Both the position numbers and the translations under genes were made by a program. Positions 43,701 through 55,815 of a stretch of 64,000 nt of DNA are shown one piece after another (the stretch's first letter is position 1; each line of letters begins with the position of its first letter). The notes beneath the pieces are model-generated. The model saw nothing but the letters and a program-made list of their open reading frames with translations. It did not search any database and was not told the origin of the DNA. The stretch is from Nelumbo lutea (lineage: Eukaryota; Streptophyta; Magnoliopsida; Proteales; Nelumbonaceae): contig JAKGHH010000005.1 in assembly GCA_022828595.1 (NCBI GenBank), positions 51,765,655 through 51,829,654 on the forward strand. Direction: 5' to 3'.

Positions 43701-45562
43701 ATATAAGAGATCATCATGTTTTTCCTGTGTCAGCCTTTGATTGTTCGGTTTTATTTTATTCTTCCTACTTAATCAAATCGTGCTTTTCAGGAAAAGGAGA
43801 AAAGAAGGAAAATTTTCAAAGAAAATGCGATAAATAACACCCAAAAGCTAATACAACTGACAAAAGTAAAATATAAGGAAGGGTGACGCATGAGCTAGAA
43901 TTTATAGAATGCTACTACCCAACCACAAATCCCTCCAACTCACTATAAATGCTGCATCACTTAATTCATAAACAAAGAGGGCTAACTGATTCTAACAAAT
44001 AGTTTTAAACCACAAGCTTCTCAATGTTTGGAATTCCGTTCCATGAGACTAGGTGTTCCTTTTATGGTTTTCAGTCTTTTGACAAGGCTAGCTTAATCCA
44101 CAATGTATCATCTTTACAGGTGGGAAATCTATTTCCACTATTCACTATGTGATTGTTTCAAAACAAATACTCTTTGTTGTGTGAGGCTGTAAATTTCCAT
44201 AAAAAGAACTGCGTGATGACCAATTACAACAACTGATTCTTCTACGCTCACCAACTTAATTGAACAGTGTGTTTTACTCCACAAGAGAAAGAATTATTGG
44301 TCAAATCCTGAAAACCAACACTGCAAGCTCCTACGAGCTATTAAGGCATCAATGGCTGGAAACCCATGTTTTAAATTGCATCACTATCTCCAAATAGCTG
44401 AAAAGTCCTCTTCTGAAAAACATGTATCAACCAAGGATAAAATGTCATCTTCTTGAGTATCTCTGGTTCTAATTAAAAATACAATGTCCCATAAGGCCCC
44501 TTCCTGCTAACTTGTTATCTTTGTAACACTGCTATAACCTTACAATATCCTTTGGGTTTCAGTTTTGGAAGCAATAAAATAACAAGAACATCTTTTGTTT
44601 TACTTTTATGCACCAATTTATTTTGAAACCCGGTGATTTTGATTTGTTTTTAAACCAACTCAATTGAGAAAAATAATTCACATTGGAAAAACCCTCTTTA
44701 TTGTTAAGACAAGTCCAAGAGGCATTATAGTCAAGATATTCTATACAAATACAAAGGTAATAGATTTCAGAGAAAGGGTGATTATTTTCATTTTTAATAT
44801 AATAATTAATTACATCATGTTTATAGATTAAGACAGATCAAACCTATTCAAATTTTGAATTCTTAAACACTGTCTAAACCTCTATATAGTCTATTTTAGT
44901 CAATCTCAAACTCTATCATAACATAATAAATTCACCTATATCATTATCCCTAATTAAAAGAAAATGTTTGATATAAATATATTTTTCACTATTGCCTCTT
45001 TACCAATTACCATCATCACCACCATCAACATTATCATTGCATGAATTCGATTAAGAAATTGCCATTCTGTTCTGTTCAGTGCTATATATGGCCCATATCC
45101 ATAATCGTGTTTACCAACTAAGATGTGACAAGGCGTGCTTGGTTGGTGGGTGTGGTTATTTTGAAAAAGCAGGGCCCCTCTTTTTCTAAAAAGCAAAATA
45201 TTTCATTTTTGAAAGAGAATGCCTTTTTTTTTTTTTTTTTTTGATTGAGCCTCTTGAGAGAGGACCAATTTACTGGTTTTCAAAAAGAAAAGTATTTTTT
45301 AGAAAGGAGGTGACCTTTGATTGTGGTTCTAGAACGGTGAAAGTATACATGAATTTAGCTTCTTTGCCTATTTAAAACCATGTAAAAATAAAATCAACCT
45401 GCCAAGTTCCAACTAAACACCATACTTAGAAAAATGCTTTGCCTTGCACTTTTCAATACACCCTATTTAACACCACCCTAGACTTAGGGAAATGTTTTGC
45501 CTTTTAAATTTATCAATATTATATGCCATAATACAGTGGGCGCTGTTTGAACATCTTCTCTA
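43701..45562. other. Intergenic, no feature recognised
   Basis: A/T-rich, with a T-run at 45225-45242. No coding potential is evident. Confidence 0.5.
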
Positions 45563-45680
45563 GGGTAGTCCATACCCCATCCACATAACCCCACCCTCAC
45601 CCAAATCCTGGTGGCAACGGATTTGATTTCAGGTCTCTGCTATGAGTCAGAGGTCTTACCAACTGAGCCATCATCATTTG
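45563..45680 (-). mobile_element. tRNA-derived SINE fragment, minus strand
   Basis: The minus strand has the A-box-like TGGCTCAGTTGGTAAGACCT followed by a degenerate B box (GAAATCAAATCC). It continues into ACCAGGATTTGGGTGAGGGT, as in plant SINEs derived from tRNA. Confidence 0.55.
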
Positions 45681-46106
45681 GTAATGGCTAAAATGGTTTT
45701 ATTTCTTCTCCGAATCCGATTATATTTCTCACAATTTTCTATACAATAGTGTTGGTTTGGTCTTAACACACTATGTGGAACAGACAAGCCCCTATTTTTC
45801 ATCTGTGTCTGGGGTGTAAATTGTGTACTTGATTTGAAGAATTTACATTGCATTGCGCCCCATATTTTGGGTCAGGCCCATACAAATTTCCAACCTACGC
45901 CCATCCAAGTTGCACCTCGTAACTTCTACTTCTACTTCTAAAAGTGAAATCCTTCATGATCAAACCAAAGCTCAAGCCCATGGCCCAATCCCCCTCTGAA
46001 GCTTATAGATTAAATGGGGTAGAGAGATGGGCCAAAACTGAAGTCCATCTCATGAATGAAAGAATAATACGTTGTAAAATCAGTTATGTTTGGTACCATT
46101 GAGACC

Positions 46107-46314
46107 GGATCTGCTCCTCACATGCACATCCCCTACTAATTTATTATTATTCACAGGAGATGTTCTCAATGCACGGTGGATATGCCTGTGAGGTGCCCAT
46201 TTATGAGGAGCAGATCCCGTCACAACCACCGTGCATTGAGAACATCTCACTTGTTGGCTAGTCATGATTGTGACAGGATGTGCGTGTGAGGCACCAGGTG
46301 TGAGGAGCAGATCC
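46107..46314. mobile_element. Foldback MITE with nested inverted repeats
   Basis: The outer ends GGATCTGCTCCTCACA and TGTGAGGAGCAGATCC are perfect inverted repeats. An inner pair, GAGATGTTCTCAATGCACGG (from about 46158) and CCGTGCATTGAGAACATCTC (ending near 46249), is also near-perfect. The 208-bp element can form a long hairpin. No target-site duplication was resolved. Confidence 0.75.
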
Positions 46315-46439
46315 AGCCTCGTCATGATTTTGTTTCCTTTGTGACTTAGAAATTGCAATAATTTGTTGTTTTGTTTGCTTTTAGCTTTGCATTGTATGAC
46401 CGTATCTTTTTGTTTTTTTAACGAATCTATTTTTCTACT

Positions 46440-46745
46440 AAAAAGGCCGATATTTTAAAAACAGATCCGAAACCAAAACCTCTTTGGACTGCTTTCTGGG
46501 TCAGTAGTTTAACTGTCCAATTTGAATGGACTGTCCATTCAAATTTATAAACATAAAAAATAAAAATGATAAAAAACTATTGTTTGGGTCAAACAAGTCA
46601 AGTGGTCAACAGTTTGACTACCAAAATCAATGAGTTACTGACCAAAATACAGGTTAAAGGTGAAACGGAACCACTTATCTGTGATGATTTTGGACAGAAT
46701 GGTCCGATTGTCCAATCAACAACAGTTTTGATCCAAGCCCATGAA
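46440..46745. mobile_element. Relic of a family B hAT-type MITE
   Basis: Contains GGTGAAACGGAACCACTTAT and CAGTTTGACTACCAAAATCA, parallel to the interior of the copy at 61490. It is decayed, and its ends are approximate. Confidence 0.4.
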
Positions 46746-46845
46746 AAAGATTTCAGATCTCTGGTTCTACTCCTCATCAACTTTGTTCAATATCTGTTTG
46801 TTTTTCCGTTCAACACTTCAAACGTTATTTTAGAGATGGTCTAGA

Positions 46846-47203
46846 TATGTTTTTCTTTGAAGTGGTTTGCCCTTTTAATGTGTTTGCTTCTCGTCTTCCA
46901 GGCTTATTGGATGGTTCTTTACTCTTGATGTTGAACACAGAGGACGATGTTATTTTTTCTCCAATGTCTTGGCTTTTAGTGAGTTGGATTGAGGCATTTC
47001 CGGAGTTGTTCTCCGCACATGATGCTACTGTTCTCCACCATTACAAGCAACCTTCGAGTTCTCTCCGGCAATGTCCATATTCCAACTGTTTCGGTTTCTA
47101 CAATGGCTTTGGTAGTTACAGAGTGTTTTGTGCCCCTACAGTTACGAAGTGTTATCCAGATTTCTTGCTTTTGTGAAGCCCATTCCTTAAATGTTTGGCG
47201 GGT
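46846..47203. other. Mixed-composition sequence, coding status unclear
   Basis: A 109-codon plus-strand frame (46847-47176) and antisense frames overlap here. No domain, splice structure or promoter was recognised, so no gene is called. Confidence 0.35.
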
Positions 47204-47212
47204 TATAGAATG

Positions 47213-47377
47213 GAGATCACATTTCCGCCCTACAAGGGGCCACCCCCACAATGCCTCACAGCACATCCCCTCATGTATTGGGAATATCTCTTAATTATGC
47301 ATCAGAATCGATGATGTCATTATCGGAAAATGTTCCCAATACGGCAGAGATGAAATATGGGGTGGGGATGTGATCTC
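47213..47377. mobile_element. Mutator-type MITE, family C copy 2
   Basis: The ends are GAGATCACATTTCC and GGGGATGTGATCTC. The flanking TATAGAATG is perfectly duplicated (47204-47212 and 47378-47386). A 9-bp duplication is the signature length for Mutator-like elements. The inner phrases TATTGGGAATATCTC and GTTCCCAATA are inverted. Confidence 0.88.
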
Positions 47378-47386
47378 TATAGAATG

Positions 47387-48000
47387 TTATGTGGATTTCG
47401 AGCAAATTGGGCATATCCATTGTGTTTGTAGGAGAAGCTCTTGGATCTCTCAGCATTCACATTTATTCTGATTGCTTGTCTTTTTTTTTTCGCATGGATT
47501 AGGGGTGCCATGGCACCCTTGTCCTCTATCCCTCTTTTGTGGGCTATGCATTGTTTGGTTAGGTCCCGCATAATAGTGAGTTACACTTGCTGAATTCATC
47601 TCTGTTGGAGGCATTTAGCTGACCCTTTGACATTTCTTGAATTTGTGCCCTTTGCATAGATTTCTTGAGTTGTTTTCTCCGGTGTTCTTAGTTATCTGTT
47701 TTAGTCTTATCATGTTAGAATGCTTTTACAGTTGTTGGTTTCTCTTTCTTGCTGTTACATTTTCTACCTTCAACCTGGGCATAAAAAAAAATTGGAGAAT
47801 GCAGATTTCTGATTTTTACTGTAGAGCTATAAACATTCAAAATGTCAATAATCCACACTCTATGCACCAACACCCCCTATGAATTGGCATCAATTCCGAG
47901 CTGACACTTACCCCAACAGTACTTTGGGCCTATAAATTCTGATCCTAGGCTGAACCGTCATTCTCCCTAAAAAAAGAGGTTGCCTATTCAATGGATGTTC
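47387..48000. other. Intergenic, no gene recognised
   Basis: T-rich sequence without recognisable coding or element structure. Confidence 0.45.
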
Positions 48001-48007
48001 TAAATAG

Positions 48008-48313
48008 TAAGGTTTTTAAAACCGAACTGGATAACGAACCAGTCAGGGGTCTGATTCCCAGGTCGAGTGGTCCAACCATTCAAACCAAACGGATGAACCG
48101 TTCTAACAAAAAAGAATAAAAAAATGGCCAAAACCATTGGACGGTTCAAACGGTTTAGATAATTTAACTGCCTGGGTCAATAGTTTACTGACCAAATCAA
48201 TAGTTTTTGACAAAATAACGGTTCTAGGGTAAAACAGAATCAATCACCTGACCAATTCCTGGTTTTTCCAGTCCGATCATCTGGTCCAGTCTGGTCCGGT
48301 TTTGAAAACCATG
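48008..48313. mobile_element. hAT-type MITE, family B copy 1
   Basis: The ends are TAAGGTTTTTAAAACCGAAC and GGTCCGGTTTTGAAAACCAT. The flanks CTAAATAG (48000-48007) and ATAAATTG (48314-48321) agree at 6 of 8 positions. The interior has ACGGTTCAAACGG and GGTCAATAGTTTACTGACC stretches shared with the copy at 61490. Confidence 0.72.
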
Positions 48314-48821
48314 ATAAATTGACTTATAAGAATGTTGCAATGCTAAATGGCATAGACTCGGTTTTAGGGCTCCAGTTCGATATTTACGTTTGGGGCCATT
48401 GCTTGTTGCCACGGCAAAACTCAGAAGACTAGCGTGAGTGCAAATCTCAAGGTCTGGTTTGATTTTTAACTTGTGCAAAGCTTGAAGTTAAATTAAACAA
48501 AATGGAAAACAAAAATAGCAAAAATGAACTAGAATTTGCACTTTATACTGTTGTACATTGTAGATGAATTTTACATAGCAAACAAATGGAACTCAAATGT
48601 TAGATCATATCTAGTCTACTATTCCCTATTTCTATAATTACAGACACATGATCATCTTGCTCCGGAGCTGTATTTCAAGTCATCGATTGCTTGCAGCGGC
48701 ATCAATACGTGAAGATTGCAGTGAATTTACAGCACAATAATGTTGCAACGACTTCAGCCTTTCTCAGGATGAAGAATAGAGAACTGGGGTTCTTCCTGTT
48801 ACAATAGATAAATATATTAAA

Positions 48822-49025
48822 GGTCCATTTGGTTTCCATCCGCAATTGGAATTGGAATCGAAATAATTTATTCCTATAATCTATTTGTTTTAGACAGGAA
48901 TGAAAATAGGAATTGAAATCAGTAGAAATTGATTTTCATTTCCAAAAAAAAGAGCAATGAATAAATGACCATTCCTTCAAATAAAAGAATCTCATTCCAG
49001 AAGAAATGAACAACCAAATAGTACC
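48822..49025. mobile_element. MITE, family D copy 1
   Basis: The left end GGTCCATTTGGTTTCCATCC and right end CAACCAAATAGTACC are loosely inverted. The interior is rich in GGAATTGGAAT/ATTCC phrases. It is related to the element at 61239. The boundaries are approximate and no duplication was confirmed. Confidence 0.5.
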
Positions 49026-49328
49026 ATTCCGGTTCTGATTCCAGACGCCTATTCCCATGAGAGACCCTGATTCATTTCAAGAAGGCACAAAGATGATAAA
49101 TCCCATCATCAAAGATGCCAAGAACATCTAAGCTAACCCTAAATAAACAGGATTATAACTTTGATATACAAAGGTCTCAAGCAATTGCTGTCTCTTCCAA
49201 CTAAAAGCCAAGTTCCATAAACTAGAATTGTAACGCACGGTTGCTAAGGTGTGCTATTAACGATTTCCACCCACCAAGACGACCTGTTTATATGGTTCAT
49301 CCGTGTCCTTTCAGGTCATGCAATTCCA

Positions 49329-49463
49329 GAATTCACATCTCCACCCCCACAACGCCTTACAGCACATCTCCGCCATGTATTGAGAACATCTTTCAATGAT
49401 GTACCAAAACCGGGATGTTCCCAATACAGGGCGGAGATGTGCTGTTGGGCGGAAATGTGGTCT
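49329..49463. mobile_element. Mutator-type MITE, family C copy 3
   Basis: The ends are GAATTCACATCTCCACCC and GGGCGGAAATGTGGTCTC. The flanks GCAATTCCA (49320-49328) and GCAGTACCA (49464-49472) agree at 7 of 9 positions. An inner pair, TGTATTGAGAACATC and GATGTTCCCAATACA, folds back. Confidence 0.75.
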
Positions 49464-49472
49464 CGCAGTACC

Positions 49473-52206
49473 AGGTTCCAGCCAGCAGCCCTGTTGATTA
49501 ACCTGTCCATTTATCCACCATGGAGGCAGCTTAATCACTTGAGCTCAGTCTGTTTCAATTTGGGTCGATGATTCTCACCAACCGGTCTAAATCTGGCTGG
49601 GTTCAGTCTCCATTAGTCCCAATCCAAACCCATTTTGACACAATAATCCAACCAAAATCATTAGATATATGCCTTGATTAATGCACATATAGCATGTGGA
49701 CGAGATCATCTTGAAGAAATTACAAAGGGCATTCAAGTCGCCATCACCCCTCAACTGAAATGTGGTGTAACAGTTTCTCTCTCTCTCTCTCTGAGAAATC
49801 TACATGAGTTTCTGCAACAATATCATCACCTTCTGATCAAAATCAGACAATAATGGAAGCTTCACCTGTTTGGTGTCTCTGTACGCTAATCTGGCAAATC
49901 GGATAACTGTTGATGGAGAATGACCTTTCATTTAGAAAACCCATAGAGTAGCTAAACTGTCGCATTCTTGTCGCACTAATTTAATAAAGTGATCTCGATC
50001 ACTCGGTACCCATCAACAATTGAAAATTGTAGTTGCCAAAGAGATTAAACTAAAACACAAACACCCGTAAAAGACCAACCAACTGTACTTGATTGTCAAT
50101 TGAAGCTCATTATTTTAATCGGTTATCAAATGGGGTTAGTTTTCAACAAGCGTGAAACAGAAAGAAAACGCCAAGTAACCAATTGTTTGCAGTTTCTTTG
50201 CATGATTATGTGCTGGGTTCCACGTCATACCGTTCTAAGAGCAACTGCTGGGATGCTTTTCTGATGAGGAATTTCCATTTCAGAGTTGCAGAATAAATGA
50301 ATCTCACACCAACTACCATGAAACAAAATCGATCATCAAGGAAAAGAATATATTTTTTACAGGATGGGGATTGATATTTAATGCTGGATGATCGAGTGCA
50401 GAAGAAAGTGGCAGTTGAGCCATTCAGGGAAGAGAGAGTGTTTTGATGATGGGTTAGTCAAGGTTTGTGGGTGTTTTCAGTGTTTGTTGATGTCAAATTT
50501 GGGTTTGGTTGAGAAAAGATGGGTTGAGATCACAACAGGGTGGGGTGGGGTGGGGTGGGGATGCTATAGAGGCTGCTCATCAAGTTGGTTTGTTGGTAGG
50601 AGAAGTCAAGTTTTAGTATGATTTCCATGAAATGAAGACAAAAGTGGAGAAGAGATGTTTATTTGTGCAAGTAACTTTAATGCTTTGGATTTAATGTTCG
50701 AAAGCTATTTCAAACCTTTCTATCCATTTATCGTAAAAGGGTGACCAGAGAAATCAGAAAGGTTTTATCATGGTAGATTGAAACTTGAGAAATGAGAAAG
50801 AGATTTATTGGTGGGTTTTAGATAGGATTTCAATAGTCCGGATCATATCAATTCACACTTGTAAAGTTCCGGCCCTACTTGAACCGGATTTTGATTTGAG
50901 TTGGTTGAGGGCCGTCAACCTGAAGCCAGCAGGTAATGCATTGCAGTTGCAGGCTTTTTTGCTTTATGCTTTTTGCTATTTGGGGGTTTAGTCTGGTCTG
51001 TTTCATGAGTTTACACTGGCCCAAAAAATTTGGCTTACCCGGTCCGAGCAAGCCGCAGGAACATACAAAACACTCTATAAGAACACAGCATCCAGCATCC
51101 AATTAAGAACATCTTCCCATGAATTTAATATATATGATAACAAAGATATTTCAAATTAGGGAAAAAAATACATCCCATGATCAAATGCTTTTTACATGTT
51201 AATTTTAAAATCTTTTATAGGTTTAATTTTAGGGTTTAGGATTTAGAATTTAGAATTCAGGGTTTAGGTATGAAAAAATAACTTATTTTTTTAATAAATC
51301 AAGTGCGGAAGGAGCAAAATAAACCTTAATATATAGCAGTAAAGGGTGCACTCGATGAACTAAAACAGATTTGCCCCAATCAGCAATGAGATCAGCCAAA
51401 GCTTTTAAATAAAGTGGTCTCTTCATCATCTGATTTGACCGGATTAGATGCAACCCATTACGAATTTCTAAAAAAAAGAAGAGAGAGAGAATCATGTCTA
51501 ACGGTTTCTTTGTTTATTGGTGAAAAGATTTATTAATAATGGGAGAACCGCTTAAAACCGGCTCTCTTGCTCAACATAGAGAAATTTCTTCGTCTCCTAG
51601 TGAGAAGATATACTAATAATGATAGAAAAAGCTGATTAAAACCAGCCACTTGACATAATGATAGGGAAAATTTATCATAAACCTCCAAGGAACACTTGCC
51701 AGAGGTTTTGCAAATATATATCCCAGTTCCCACAGCTTGGTTTCCCATCTCTGATGACTTGAGCATAAGAAAACTACTGCTTGTGACAATGAGTTTATGC
51801 ATCTGTTGGATATATACTTTGCGTTTCAGACAAGGTGGGATCCATGTCCACCATATCAGTAGCGCAGGATAAGGCAGCTGGACTTGCACAAACTAGCTAG
51901 TTTAGGGCATCATTAAAAAAAAAAAATTAGTAAATGACAAAAATGACATCAACTACTTGATATCACATCATCTTATTTAAATGGTGTCAAATATAAAAAG
52001 AAAGATTGTGGAGATCTTTCACTCTTTAGGGAGTTCGAGGTCCAAAAATTTTGCCAATGGGTAGAATGGTACTTTCATATTTTTCATGAGTCTACATATT
52101 AGGATAATTTGACATATGGATTTACTATCCTTCAATTCTTATAGATGATTTGGAATTGGTTTTGGGTTTTTATAGATTCTTCCATCTTATAAAGTTTTAT
52201 AATTAC
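49473..52206. other. Intergenic, no gene recognised
   Basis: Contains a short (TC)n run near 49778 and a GGGGT pentamer run at about 50537-50562. Short frames such as 50388-50621 and 51533-51889 lack domains or gene structure. Confidence 0.5.
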
Positions 52207-52214
52207 GTTTGTAC

Positions 52215-52490
52215 CATGATTTTAAAAATTGGATTATAGACAGTGGAACCGGAAAATTTGGGAATTGGTTCCTTTCGCCCTAAAACCGCTTTTTAGGTAA
52301 AAATTGTTGATTTTGTTAGCACCTGCAGATTTGGAATTGAATCGTTGACTCGAGTAACAGTTTTTGATCATTTATTTTTTATTTTTTAAGTTAAATTAGG
52401 CTGTCTGTTTGAACCAGATGATGGGACAGTTCAACCCAAGAACTGGTACCTAGAACAGTTCTTTGTTCAATCCCGATTTTGAAAACCTTG
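52215..52490. mobile_element. hAT-type MITE, family B copy 2 (reverse orientation)
   Basis: The ends are CATGATTTTAAAAATTGG and CCGATTTTGAAAACCTTG. The flanks GTTTGTAC (52207-52214) and ATTTGTAC (52491-52498) agree at 7 of 8 positions. Inner phrases such as CTAAAACCGCTTTTTAGG match the other family B copies in reverse. Confidence 0.78.
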
Positions 52491-52971
52491 ATTTGTACAA
52501 ACAGATTGAGAAATTTATTACAATATCTGTAGCATAAAATAAAAGTTTGGGATAATACATTAAAAAAATCAATAAAAATTTATGAAAGAGAATAAACCAT
52601 ATAAATATCCCTTTAATTTTTAAATAAACTCCCAAAATACAATACCCAAAAGTCTTTACTATAGAATGTAACAAGCCATTTAACCAAAAAAAAAAAAAAG
52701 AATGTAACAAACCCCACTTCATGAATTTAATACGCATGCATCAAGGGAAAGAGAAATAGGTAGGCAAGTTTATATGGAGGGTTCTGTCTCTAGCTAGTAT
52801 GGTGTCTATATTCCATAGACACCTTAGAACACCATGCATCATGCATGTATACAACTATTATATATGCACTCTTTAGCTGATGATGAGCCTAGTGGCTGTA
52901 TAGTGCCATCCACGTATGCATGGTGATGGCTATGCATGTCATTCACATGGAGAGACATACATCTACACGTT

Positions 52972-52986
52972 ATATATATATAATTT
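52972..52986 (+). promoter_or_regulatory. TATA-like run upstream of the small candidate gene
   Basis: TTATATATATATAATTT lies about 90 bp before the ATG at 53072. It could serve as a TATA box, but A/T-rich runs are common here. Confidence 0.3.
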
Positions 52987-53071
52987 TTTAGTTGGATCGG
53001 ATACTAATTAATTGATAGAATTTAATGATGCATGCCTACGTACTTAATAAATACCACTCAATCAATAATAC

Positions 53072-53275
53072 ATGAATCAGAACGACCAACAACAACCAGT
53101 TAACCGGCCTGAACCAGCAAAAGAGCTGCTACAACCTATATGGTCCATACTTTCTAATTGTTTGACTCAATCATGTGCCTTGAATGCGATGTTTACAGCA
53201 AAGGAAGAAGAAGAATTAAGTTTTCCTCAGAATAAGATGTTTGTGGTTGATAATTATGTAAAGGAAAGTGATTAA
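53072..53275 (+). CDS. Candidate small protein, 67 residues, unrecognised
   Basis: A complete plus-strand frame from ATG to TAA encodes a hydrophilic protein. It opens MNQNDQQQPVNRPEPAKELL, has a short amphipathic middle (QPIWSILSNCLTQSCALNAM) and an acidic stretch (KEEEELSF), and ends KESD. Residue use looks protein-like compared with the T-rich frames around it, and a TATA-like run sits about 90 bp upstream. There is no signal peptide or membrane segment. I do not recognise the family. It could be a real small single-exon gene, a gene fragment or chance. Confidence 0.4.
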   Translation: MNQNDQQQPVNRPEPAKELLQPIWSILSNCLTQSCALNAMFTAKEEEELSFPQNKMFVVDNYVKESD

Positions 53276-55587
53276 AGAAAAGGAAAGAAGAATATATACT
53301 ATTATATTGCTGCTGGTAATATCTTAATTTTGCATCAAAAGAATAAATCTGAGAGTTGATACAATTCGTTTTGATCATGTCTAATTCTATAAGAAATATA
53401 ATTGAGAGATATTTTTGTTGCATGTATATTAGTTTCATGTTATCTCTGCTTATTCAATGCTGCAAAGCTTTCACTTGCAGCCATGCATTTTGAACTCTGT
53501 ACATCTTTCTCTAAACATTTAGAGCTTGTTTTGTAGTTTTCTTGTTGCATGGCTACCACATAAGTACAATATATACGCGATTGAACCTTAATGTTTATAA
53601 ATATAAGGATCAAAATATTGATACGATCAATAGCGGGATATGGGGGCTTTCTAAGTTTGCTGGGAAGACTGCTCTTCCAATCACTCTCATTCTGTTAAAA
53701 TTATATAAAAAAAAAAAGCTAAAAAGCCAAAAAAAAGATTGAGTATCGATTTGTAAGGATATTTTATCCATGATAAAATGTATTTGACAGAGCAGATTCA
53801 ACTTGAAATGGAAACACCAAATTTTGCATTGGGTATCATGCATAAATAGGGGTGTTGGAAGAAACCTCATTTTGACATTTCTTGGATCTAGATAGCATTT
53901 TTGTCCTATGCCATACCTGACAGTGCATACATGTTTAAAACAATAACAAAATATATTGTTCACAGAGTTGTGTCAACATGTATAGTCTTCTTATGAAAAA
54001 TATTTAATTTTTTCTTTTATTTTCTTTTAGTCTTCCATGATATATATATACACATATACATACAGACAGAGAGAAAGAGAAAGAGAGAGAGAGAACTATT
54101 GAATATGCTAATTGGACTTGTTCTCTCCATGGGTGTATATATACCATTGGATATAAGTGCTTTAAAACCTCCAATGAATAGGTCAGTTGTCCTGGATAAT
54201 AGGGTGCATGCCCTTAAAGTGATTTATTATTCTTGGAAAAATCTATTTGATGCATTCTATGGAATTATTGTAACATAACTCAACATGAATAGATCGGTGA
54301 CATCTTTAATATTGTTAAAATCTTTAATGATAAGTATACATTATGAAACATGAAATCATATGTACCTTGTGTAATGTGAATCAATGAAGAGTAAGTAGAC
54401 CATGTGATGATGCCTTTTAACATGATTGGTTGAAATTTTGATTTAATGTACAAAATGTTCGAAACTACTGTAGTGCTGTTTTCAACATATAAACTCAAAA
54501 AATTAGTCACTAAGGAGGTGTTTTTATGACATGAATGGTTTTTTTTTTTTTTTTATTTGTTTTCAAAGTTGCCACATCAACAGAAAATCGAAATATGTTC
54601 TTAAACAATGCTTTGTTTTGAGAAAGAAAGACAAGTTGGTTTTATTTTATAATAACAATCAATGTTTTTGAAACAAAATTAAGTTTTGGAGTATAGATCT
54701 ATATGATTCATGAACATAATATCAAATTACCAGATGAATCATATTCTTTAAGCAACAAAATTCAAGTTCATATCTTTTGGTTCAATTTTGAAAACAAAAA
54801 ACACATATACAACTAAAAACATGTTTTCTGTAATTTTGTATTAAGAACCCAAATATTTTCAAGCCAAATGGTTTTGATTTAATTTGTTTTTGGAGCTCAA
54901 AAGTAAAACAATTCACATTGACTAACATCTCATTTAAACTCATGGATTCAATTGAGTCAATCTTCTGGCCGTCTAATTAACTGGGGTGGTTTAAGTTTTG
55001 TTCCCACTATTAATATACTAATATGATTATTTCTTCTCTATATCCCGAAGGAAAACCTTGTTAGGATAACAAAATATATGGTTGTTACTTGTTAGTGAGG
55101 CTCTAAATAGACCACCCAGTTTTTATGACATGTTCCTTTCATTTACTGGTAGAAGATCACCCCAAAAATTTTAAATGCATTTTTATATTCATATTCAAAA
55201 CAATTAGTTTTCAATCATGAAGCAGTATAAGCTTTAAGATATTGTAGTGTTCTGAGTCGTTTTCAGCAAAACCAAAGGTATTTTAACATATCTTATGTTC
55301 AACATAGTGGAGGTATAGGTTTTATTTAATTTTTACAAAGAAAATGACTATACTTCATTCATCAATTTAAGTTAGTGATCTCTATTTGAGCTCTAAGCTG
55401 TCACTCTTTTGCTCAAACTTGTTGGCGTTTCCTGTGATTTGATTTTGCAATTTTTTAATTTCATGCACTTGAATATAACTATAAAATATTGGTATCATCA
55501 ACATGAACACAGACACCCCAAAGAAAAAACTAATGATGGTAGCAACTAAAATCTGACTTCTAAAATAACTTAGTTAATATATGATAT
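53276..55587. other. A/T-rich intergenic sequence
   Basis: Contains a GA-rich run near 54069-54095 and a T17 run near 54541. No gene is recognised. Confidence 0.5.
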
Positions 55588-55595
55588 GTTAAAAT

Positions 55596-55807
55596 CAAGG
55601 TTCAAAATATTGATACGTATCAATCGATTGATACATATCGTGTCAGGAACTTTCCGATACGTTTTTATAGGAGTTGTATTGGGTCAGACTATGATTCAGA
55701 GGATATCCGAGACTTAAACTGATTCTTCTAAACCGGTTTTTTAAAAAAAAATAAAATATAAAAAAAGCACCGACACAAGCCAATACGCTTCGATACTTTG
55801 AACCTTG
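55596..55807. mobile_element. hAT-type MITE, family A copy 3
   Basis: The ends are CAAGGTTCAAAATATTGATA and CGATACTTTGAACCTTG. The flanks GTTAAAAT (55588-55595) and GTTAAAAA (55808-55815) agree at 7 of 8 positions. It is the clearest pair of inverted ends in the family. Confidence 0.85.
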
Positions 55808-55815
55808 GTTAAAAA

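Noticed and set aside
46847..47176. 109-codon plus-strand frame
   Set aside because: No recognised domain or gene structure was seen, and overlapping antisense frames are equally long.
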